From contig NZ_JFCB01000007.1 of assembly GCF_000725125.1 (NCBI RefSeq), positions 62,001-126,000 of the forward strand: a stretch of DNA of 64,000 bases, read 5' to 3'. A model generated the notes under the pieces. That model ran no database searches. It was not told the DNA's origin and saw nothing but the letters and a program-made list of their open reading frames with translations. A program made the translations under genes and the position numbers. Source of the DNA: Streptomyces toyocaensis (GTDB lineage: Bacteria; Actinomycetota; Actinomycetes; Streptomycetales; Streptomycetaceae). Below, in pieces: positions 58,616 to 64,000 of this stretch (position 1 is the stretch's first letter; the number at the start of each line of letters is the position of its first letter).

Positions 58616-58734
58616 CAGCTCAAGAGAAGCTCAGTTCACTCGCTGGTCATATCACCACCGTGCTTGACTCCCGAAGCCGGAAATGACCACCCGGCAAAGA
58701 ATGAGAACCGTGGGATGCGAAAGCGGGGGAATCG

Positions 58735-59271
58735 ATGGCGATTGTTTATTCTCGAAAGATTTACGCTTCAATATTCTGTGCGGCGATAGCCGGCTCCTTC
58801 TCGACCCCGGCCTCCGCCGTCGCCGACGACGGGGACCTGGCTCCCACAGCTGTCTGCAGCGGCGGCTGGCGGAAGAACGTGTACGGCTACAAGGCCACCC
58901 ACATAGGCAAGGGTCCGATCTACAAGGACGGCCCGGGTGGCACCATGCTCGTCACACGGACGACCTCCGAGACCGCCACGACGAAGGTCAGTGGTACTGC
59001 GGGCGTAACGGTTGACTACGCCGTGGCACAGGCGAAGGTGGAAGTGAGCGCCGAGGCGGCCAAAGAGGTCAGTTGGGGATCGGACCACTCCTACCGCCGG
59101 AACATCTCCGCTCAGAAGTACGGGAACACCCAGTACGGCTCCTGGGGACATTCGGCAACGTGGGAGAAGTATTACGAGCTTCCCAACTGCCGTAAAAGTC
59201 AGCGAACCTCAGGGAAGGTCAAAGTCGTGAACAAGGCCGTCGGGTTCCGTTACTGGGAAAGCAGCAGCTGA
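58735..59271 (+). CDS. Secreted protein of unknown function
   Basis: 178 residues with a signal peptide ending near residue 28 (IFCAAIAGSFSTPASAVA). The mature part is rich in Ser, Thr, Lys and Tyr (TRTTSETATTKVSGTAGVTVDYAV, AEAAKEVSWGSDHSYRRNIS, YGSWGHSATWEKYYELPNC). It resembles beta-rich secreted Streptomyces proteins. Two cysteines in the mature part could form a disulfide. The stop shares its last base with the next start (TGATG), so the two are coupled. Function unknown. Confidence 0.75.
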   Translation: MAIVYSRKIYASIFCAAIAGSFSTPASAVADDGDLAPTAVCSGGWRKNVYGYKATHIGKGPIYKDGPGGTMLVTRTTSETATTKVSGTAGVTVDYAVAQAKVEVSAEAAKEVSWGSDHSYRRNISAQKYGNTQYGSWGHSATWEKYYELPNCRKSQRTSGKVKVVNKAVGFRYWESSS

Positions 59272-59726
59272 TGTTCTCTCTCCGCCCCGTCAGGGTCGCG
59301 GCGCTCACAGCCGCCCTTGTGGTGGCTGCCACCGGCTGCACCAACAGCGGGCAAGCGGACACGGACAAGCCCTCTCCCACCACTTCCTCCGCATCCTCAG
59401 CCGCGGTGACGCTCCGTCCTCCGGACGTACGGCCCGGCTACAAGGAAGTCGCCTCCGGCGGTCCGCGCAGAGGGGACTGGGACCTGGGGCCGGTCCGGCT
59501 CGTCGAGGGGGTCTCCTGGGTGAACGTGAACTGCCTGTCGGACACCGGGACCGGCAAGCTCACCCTGACGATCGACACCGTGGGCGCCTTCACCGTCGAC
59601 TGCCCCAGCGACGAGGCCCGCATCAACGTGAACCAGCTCGACCTTGCCGAGGGTAGGAAGGGACGCCTTCACATCGAGACCGCTGACCGGGTCCGGTGGA
59701 CAGCCAGCATCCAGGTGCCTTCCTGA
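59271..59726 (+). CDS. Small lipoprotein
   Basis: 151 residues. The signal sequence ends with the lipobox VVAATGC at residues 17-23, followed by a Ser/Thr-rich linker (TSSASSAAVT). The remainder is a compact beta domain (WVNVNCLSDTGTGKLTLTID, FTVDCPSDEARINVNQLDL). It is coupled to the secreted protein upstream, so the two may form a cell-surface pair. No known domain. Confidence 0.75.
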   Translation: MFSLRPVRVAALTAALVVAATGCTNSGQADTDKPSPTTSSASSAAVTLRPPDVRPGYKEVASGGPRRGDWDLGPVRLVEGVSWVNVNCLSDTGTGKLTLTIDTVGAFTVDCPSDEARINVNQLDLAEGRKGRLHIETADRVRWTASIQVPS

Positions 59727-59740
59727 GGAGCGGGTACCCG

Positions 59741-59773
59741 ACCGCGCGGGAGTCCGAAGGGCTCCCGCGCGGT
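59741..59773 (+). terminator. Terminator after the lipoprotein gene
   Basis: ACCGCGCGGGAG and CTCCCGCGCGGT form a perfect 12-base stem. Confidence 0.8.
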
Positions 59774-59849
59774 CTGCTGCCGGGCTGACGGGTTTCGTCG
59801 ACATCGTCACCGTGGTCCGGCTCTGGCCTCGTCTGTGATCCGCGACTGG

Positions 59850-60085
59850 TCAGGCGTCCGAGCCTGTGGTCTTCTGCGGTGTCTCGACGACGAAGAACAG
59901 GAAACACGGCTTCGTCGAAAGGTCCCGGAAGGCCTCGGGGAACAGGTCGCGGGCCGCCGGGTCGGGTTGGGGCTCGCTGATGGTGGTGATGCGGAAGCCG
60001 GCGGTGGTGAAGGCCTCGGTCATCGCGTGGAGTGACGTGCGCCAGAACCTCATCGGGTATGGACGGCCGTTGAGCGCCCAACGGA
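59850..60085 (-). pseudogene. Duplicated 3' end of a SAM methyltransferase gene
   Basis: Positions 59890-60076 repeat 62166-62352 with only about two differences in 187 bases, and the encoded C-terminus is the same (RFWRTSLHAMTEAFTTAGFR onward). The terminal residues differ (ETPQKTTGSDA instead of QLPPTATG). Upstream, the frame joins transposase-derived sequence at about 60085, so no methyltransferase domain remains. Confidence 0.88.
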
Positions 60086-60420
60086 TGATTTTGGAGACGG
60101 TGGCGGCGGCCTTGACCGACTGGAGTTGACGATCACCGTCACCGGGTGGGGACAGCGGTCGGTCGAGGGCAGTACGGGTGAACCCGCCAGAGGAAACCCG
60201 TAAGCGGTTTTCCAGGGCGGAGAATTGCAGGTAGGGCCAGCCAACCGGCGCCGCTGTCGACGATGCGGCGAATCGCGTCCACGACGTCCCGTCGCAGCTC
60301 TTCTCCGCCCGCCCACCGGTCTTGGTCCGACAGGCCGGCCCCGGGAATCCGCAAGTGAGTAACCAGCCAGTAGACCCTGGACTCACCGTCCGGTTTTCGC
60401 CTACCCGGGAGGGCGATTAC
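60085..60420 (-). pseudogene. IS5-type transposase remnant (N-terminal part)
   Basis: One frame reads RRDVVDAIRRIVDSGAGWLALPA, the next SPPWKTAYGF, and a third DGDRQLQSVKAAATVSK. These follow the order of IS5-type transposases: N-terminal helix, PPW-x-TVYGFF motif, and the DSQSVKAAATVS strand with the first catalytic aspartate. At least two frameshifts are needed. It abuts the duplicated methyltransferase piece and probably mediated that rearrangement. Confidence 0.75.
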
Positions 60421-60926
60421 CACGGCATGATCATGCGCATTACAAGGTGCAGAGCGTGCCCATGAGTGACATATAGGCCGGGCTTCCATCACCTAGTCAG
60501 AGGGGTCAGATGGCCGTGTCGTTTCGCGTAGCGGGGCCGCTTGTTCGGCGGCGGTGCAGGGGGCACTCTTCGCCACCGTCCCGGCAACCGTGGCGGACGT
60601 GAGGGCGGTCGTCCACGTCAATGGAACCGCAGTCGATTTCGTCAAGGCATGCGGTTATGGCACCTTGCTTCGAGCCTGCGATCCAAGGGATGACGATCTC
60701 GGCGTCCACACGTAGCACATCACCGTCTCAGAGTTGCCCGACGGCTACGGCAACGGGGCTGACGACGGCTGAGGTGCGAGGCGGTCGGTCCACGGCGTCA
60801 CCATGAATCAGTCCCAGCTGTCCGCCCGCCAGACGGGCAGCGAAAACCGCCCGGCCCGGAAGTGCGGGCGGGCGGGCAAGAAGTGCGCCAGCGTACAGGA
60901 AAATCCACCCACGAAAGGATCGACAC
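60421..60926. other. Intergenic region with no recognised gene
   Basis: About 500 bp. Short frames on both strands have no start, binding site or family features. The last 30 bases carry the GAAAGGATC binding site of the next gene. Confidence 0.35.
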
Positions 60927-61337
60927 ATGACACTCCGTCGTAAGCTGAGCTCTCTCGTACTCGCAGCGGCCTGCGCCGTACCGCTCACGGCCTTCTCCGC
61001 AACCCAAGCCCAGGCCGGAACGACGGGCACCCTCGCCTACGGCCCGACGAAGTGCTCGTACCTCACGAATGGTGACCTCTGCGCCACTGGCATCTCGGGT
61101 TCCCCCGACGGATACGACGCGGCCTACAAGAAGATCTCGGGTTCCACTGTGACCGTGCGGTTCAGACTGATGTGCATCAACGGGTTCCAGAAGGACGACA
61201 ACGGCGCCTTCTCCATCTCGGCAGGTCAGCGGAGAAGCTTCGTCTTCTCGGTCGGAGACCAGGGATCCTGCAGAGTGCGAATGAAGGACGTCAACAGCGG
61301 CGCCTACTACTACAGCCCGTACGTGGTGATTCCTTAA
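60927..61337 (+). CDS. Small secreted cysteine-containing protein
   Basis: 136 residues, with GAAAGGATCGACAC before the ATG. The signal peptide is about residues 1-30 (SSLVLAAACAVPLTAFSATQAQA). The mature part has four cysteines (TKCSYLTNGDLCATG, LMCINGF, GSCRVRM), likely two disulfides, and alternating strands. No known domain is recognised; inhibitor-like, structural or antimicrobial roles are possible. It is convergent with another small secreted protein across a perfect terminator. Confidence 0.75.
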   Translation: MTLRRKLSSLVLAAACAVPLTAFSATQAQAGTTGTLAYGPTKCSYLTNGDLCATGISGSPDGYDAAYKKISGSTVTVRFRLMCINGFQKDDNGAFSISAGQRRSFVFSVGDQGSCRVRMKDVNSGAYYYSPYVVIP

Positions 61338-61420
61338 GTCCCCACTCCCCTGCGGGGCCGCGGAGAGAGCCGCAGGATCACCACCGGTAACCGGATCTCC
61401 GACGAACTGCTGCACCAAGC

Positions 61421-61455
61421 GTAAGGGGCCGCCGGCATCGTCGGCGGCCCCTTAC
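61421..61455. terminator. Perfect bidirectional terminator between secreted-protein genes
   Basis: GTAAGGGGCCGCCG (61421-61434) is fully complementary to CGGCGGCCCCTTAC (61442-61455). Confidence 0.9.
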
Positions 61456-61480
61456 GAATGACCTGGTCGCTGGGAGCAGG

Positions 61481-61861
61481 TCAGTAGGAGCAGGTGGGTG
61501 AATTCATGATGCGGATCTTGTCGACCACGGCGAGGCCGTAGGTCATCACCCCGCCGGGGCCTAGGCACTTGGTCCAACCGTCGGTGTGGTGAAGCAGTAC
61601 CCCGTCATCATTGCGGGAGTTGTAGATCGCGTAGCTCCCGTACGCCTGAGGCGTGAGGTTCTGATAGGTCGAGGTGATGTCCTTGTAGGCCGCGTCCCAG
61701 CGCCGGGCCTGCCAGTCCTCAGGTGAGTCGTAGAAGCAGACCTGCGGGTAGCCGCAACCGTAGGCGGTGTCGGCTGCGGCCTGATGGGGTGCGGCCACTG
61801 TTACGCCTAGCGCCGTCGCCGTGGTCGCCAGGAGGACGCACACATACTGCCTGAGCTTCAT
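61481..61861 (-). CDS. Peptidase inhibitor I36-like secreted protein
   Basis: 126 residues, with AAGGAGACCT before the ATG. The signal peptide ends near residue 31 (HQAAADTAYG). The mature domain reads CGYPQVCFYDSPEDWQARRWDAAYKDIT, NSRNDDGVLLHHTDGWTKCLGPGG and VDKIRIMNSPTCSY. This is the beta/gamma-crystallin-like pattern of Streptomyces metalloproteinase inhibitors (I36). It is probably an extracellular protease inhibitor or structural protein. Confidence 0.8.
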   Translation of the reverse strand: MKLRQYVCVLLATTATALGVTVAAPHQAAADTAYGCGYPQVCFYDSPEDWQARRWDAAYKDITSTYQNLTPQAYGSYAIYNSRNDDGVLLHHTDGWTKCLGPGGVMTYGLAVVDKIRIMNSPTCSY

Positions 61862-62134
61862 AGGTCTCCTTGATGGTCGTCCAGGCCTTTTCCGCGGTCC
61901 GACAGCTTTCGCCAGTCGTAGGCAAGGGCCGGCGAGAGATGCACCGCCTGCATCTGAATAGGCATGATCATGCCAACACGGTCACCCGGTCCGGAAGAGC
62001 GGATCCACGCCAATCACTGCTCACACGTGGCCTCTTCTGTCCTTGGCGCAGGACGAGGAAAGGGCGTACGGAGACCCTCACAAAAACGGTCACGGGCACA
62101 CTTACGCGAGCCATCCCCGAGGCCCTGACTGACG

Positions 62135-62899
62135 TCAGCCGGTGGCCGTCGGAGGCAACTGAACCACGAAGAACAGGAAACACGGCTTCGTCGAAAGGTC
62201 CCGGAAGGCCTCGGGGAACAGGTCGCGGGCCGCCGGGTCGGGTTGGGGCTCGCTGATGGTGGTGATGCGGAAGCCCGCGGTGGTGAAGGCCTCGGTCATC
62301 GCGTGGAGTGACGTGCGCCAGAACCTCATCGGGTACGGACGGCCGTTGAGCGTCCAGTCGAAGGCGTAGCTGGTGGTCGCGAAGTAGTCGGGCGGGGGAT
62401 CCGTGAACGTGTAGGCCACGAAGGGGTGGTCGACCGACGCGATCAGCCGGCCGCCGGGACGAAGCACGCGCCGGATCTCGGAGAGCGTCGGTCCCCAGTC
62501 CTCCAGGTAGTGCAGGACCAGCGACGCCACCACGTCGTCGAACGCACCGTCCTCGAACGGCAGGGGCTCGCCCAGGTCGGCCTGGTGCAGGGCGACGTCC
62601 TCACCCAGCCGCCGCCTGGCCAGCGCCAGCATCCCAGTGCTGGCGTCCATGCCGGTGACGACGGCGCCGCGGTCGCGCAGGGCGGCGGTCAGGGGGCCCG
62701 CGCCGCAGCCGGCGTCCAGGACGCGGCGGCCGGCCACGTCTCCGGCGAGGGCCAGCATCGCGGGCCGGGCGTAGTACGCGTTCACCGGATTGTTCTCGGT
62801 CTCCGCCGCGTACGCCTCGGCGAAGTTGTCGTAGTCGTTCGCCACGTACGGTTTTGGGGGTCGGGCACAGCTCTCGGTCACGTCGGTCGGTCCGTCCAT
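62135..62899 (-). CDS. Class I SAM-dependent methyltransferase
   Basis: 254 residues. Motif I is RRVLDAGCGAGPLTAAL, post-I VTGMDASTGMLALARRRL, motif II FDDVVASLVLHYLEDWGPTL and motif III VLRPGGRLIASVDHPF. It is a small-molecule (Methyltransf_11-like) enzyme of unknown substrate. Its 3' 187 bp are duplicated 2.28 kb away at 59890. The start is 10 bp from the acetyltransferase stop upstream, so the two are probably co-transcribed. Confidence 0.92.
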   Translation of the reverse strand: MDGPTDVTESCARPPKPYVANDYDNFAEAYAAETENNPVNAYYARPAMLALAGDVAGRRVLDAGCGAGPLTAALRDRGAVVTGMDASTGMLALARRRLGEDVALHQADLGEPLPFEDGAFDDVVASLVLHYLEDWGPTLSEIRRVLRPGGRLIASVDHPFVAYTFTDPPPDYFATTSYAFDWTLNGRPYPMRFWRTSLHAMTEAFTTAGFRITTISEPQPDPAARDLFPEAFRDLSTKPCFLFFVVQLPPTATG

Positions 62900-62908
62900 C
62901 CTCGCCGC

Positions 62909-63451
62909 CTATGCCGTCGCGTCCGGCTTCCATTCGTGGGCGAGGAGTCCGAGCACCACCTCGTCCAGGAACTCGCCCAGCACCCACGCCGAGGAGCGCA
63001 GTACGCCCTCGCGGACGAAGCCGTTGCGCTCGGCGGAGCGGAGCATCGCCGTGTTGTCCGAGAGCGTCTCGATCTGCAGCCGCTGCAGGCCCCGCACGAT
63101 GAAGCCGTAGTGGCACAGCACCGCCACGACGTCCGTGCCGTAGCCCCTTCCGCGGGCGGCCGGGAGCAGGCCGAGGCCGATGTGGGCGAACCGGTTGTGG
63201 TGGTCGATGCCCCACAGCGTCGCCATGCCGACCAGCGTGCCGCCGTTCAGCTCCACCACGGAGAAGGAGACGTGCCTCTGATCCGTGTCGTCCGGCACGA
63301 GCCGTGGGTCCTTCGAGCCGGGTGTGATCGGCCGCCACGGTCCGCCCTCGGCCCGCGAGCCGTTGACCACGTCGTCGTAGAGCTCGGTCCGCAGGATCGG
63401 GATGTCTTCCTCGTGCCGGGCCCTCAGCCCGACCTTGCTGCCTCTGAGCAT
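62909..63451 (-). CDS. GNAT-family N-acetyltransferase
   Basis: 180 residues. Typical RimJ/RimL-like layout: VGLRARHEEDIPILRTELYDD, LVGMATLWGIDHHNRFAHIGLGLLPAARGRGYGTDVVAVLCHYGF carrying the acetyl-CoA-binding R-G-x-G-x-G/A loop (ARGRGYGT), and LQRLQIETLSDNTAMLRSAERNGFVREGVLR. It acetylates an amine of unknown nature. It is followed directly by the methyltransferase gene. Confidence 0.92.
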   Translation of the reverse strand: MLRGSKVGLRARHEEDIPILRTELYDDVVNGSRAEGGPWRPITPGSKDPRLVPDDTDQRHVSFSVVELNGGTLVGMATLWGIDHHNRFAHIGLGLLPAARGRGYGTDVVAVLCHYGFIVRGLQRLQIETLSDNTAMLRSAERNGFVREGVLRSSAWVLGEFLDEVVLGLLAHEWKPDATA

Positions 63452-63586
63452 GCGAGCTTCCTATCCGACCGGGTCGGCCGGCGGCAACCCGCTACGACAA
63501 GAGACCGGAGAGCTTCGAAGCGGGGCTCCAGCTGCGCGGCACGGTCATCTGGCTGCGCAGCCTCCGCCCCGCCCGAACACGGCTGC

Positions 63587-64000
63587 TCACAGGTTCTGGA
63601 CCCGACGGCCCGTTGCGGAGGCGAAGCCCAGCCAGGTGTGACGGTTGCCCGCCCAGCACCAGCCGACCTTGGGGGCGTTGCGGCGCTCGCGGCCATCGCG
63701 CCCGGTGCCGTTGCTGATCCAGAGTGCCGGCGTGCGGGCGTCCAGAGCGCCGTTGGCTTTGCGCAACCGAGAGCCGATGGTCATGAAGCAGTGGTTGCGC
63801 TCCAGGACGGCGGGCTGCTGCATCACCCAGTGGATGCCCTCGGTGAGCAGCAATGGGGTCCGGGCCTCCGCGGTGAGGGCGGGCAGCGCCTCGTTCGGAC
63901 TCCAGTTGGCCATCTGGTCGCCACGGTCGAGGCCCGTGAGGAGGTAGAGCGGAGCGTCGGGCAGCACGACCGTGTCGAGCGGGGCGAAGAGGTCGACATC
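63587..64000 (-). CDS. DUF5701 family protein (partial, runs off the window)
   Basis: The frame is open to position 64000 and ends at 63587, giving 137 residues of the C-terminal part. It reads DVDLFAPLDTVVLPDAPLYL, GDQMANWSPNEALPALTAE, CFMTIGSRLR and NAPKVGWCWAGNRHTWLGFASA, the typical C-terminus of the Streptomyces DUF5701 family. Function unknown. The N-terminal half lies outside the window, so integrity cannot be judged. Confidence 0.85.
   Translation of the reverse strand, partial: DVDLFAPLDTVVLPDAPLYLLTGLDRGDQMANWSPNEALPALTAEARTPLLLTEGIHWVMQQPAVLERNHCFMTIGSRLRKANGALDARTPALWISNGTGRDGRERRNAPKVGWCWAGNRHTWLGFASATGRRVQNL

Noticed and set aside
57534..58667. A 377-codon plus-strand frame across the transposase remnant
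   Set aside because: Only about 35 codons near 57640-57740 look like transposase. The remainder is serine/arginine/proline-rich shadow of the true C-terminal frame and the membrane protein.

Overview
The window is high-GC actinobacterial DNA, almost certainly Streptomyces. The evidence is GC-rich third codon positions, GTG and TTG starts, and coupled ATGA/GTGA gene overlaps. The cslA-glxA-cslZ / LPMO / SPFH locus, the DasR-type operator, the DUF397 and DUF5753 proteins and the DGPF/ECF42 sigma pair also point to that genus.

Region 1 (1 to about 10.24 kb) is the right part of an integrated mobile element whose left end lies outside the window. It ends with a large serine integrase. A tightly coupled minus-strand operon (about 5.1 to 1.1 kb) encodes small DNA-binding proteins, a DUF2637 membrane protein and unknowns. 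A short GntR regulator and a GIY-YIG-like protein are also present. The element is rich in repeats. An array of about 86 bp units lies at 5.44-5.90 kb. A 37 bp dyad repeat occurs in two clusters 6 kb apart, one of them inside a coding sequence. Four 10 bp direct repeats precede the GntR gene, and a 16 nt Shine-Dalgarno leader is reused at three genes. No FtsK-like transfer gene or recognisable replication protein is visible here.

Region 2 (10.4-48.1 kb) is chromosomal backbone. It holds a histidine phosphatase, a PAP2 phosphatase, a three-gene nuclease/unknown/helicase operon, a prim-pol-like gene that ends inside a tRNA-Lys gene, an M6 metalloprotease and a PAS-GGDEF-EAL protein. Next come a luciferase-like oxidoreductase and an ectoine-type ABC transporter (ehuBCDA) with an eutA-like gene, a broken DUF3830 gene and an IclR regulator. 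The tip-glycan region follows: an LPMO behind a DasR site, an SPFH protein, a peptidoglycan-binding-like protein, cslA, glxA and cslZ. Three identical tRNA-Lys(CTT) genes, each with its own terminator, punctuate 17.5-30.9 kb. After these come a sortase-like protein without its catalytic histidine, an HAD phosphatase, a DGPF/ECF42 pair, a ROK/Gfo-Idh-MocA/UPF0303 unit, a YidC paralogue with DUF6412, an HxlR/MFS pair and a SEC-C protein.

Region 3 (48.1-60.5 kb) is an AT-richer genomic island. It contains a metallopeptidase-like gene with an unknown partner, a frameshifted phosphotransferase-like pseudogene and a truncated SUKH (SMI1/KNR4) gene. A NaeI-like restriction-modification module follows (R, Vsr, C5-methyltransferase) with an adjacent HNH endonuclease. 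A HATPase / XRE-DUF5753 / DUF397 trio comes next, then fragments of a radical-SAM (FxsB-like) locus and broken IS5-type transposases. A duplicated 187 bp piece of a methyltransferase marks rearrangement.

Region 4 (60.9-64 kb) has small secreted proteins, a SAM methyltransferase, a GNAT acetyltransferase and the C-terminal part of a DUF5701 gene that runs off the window.
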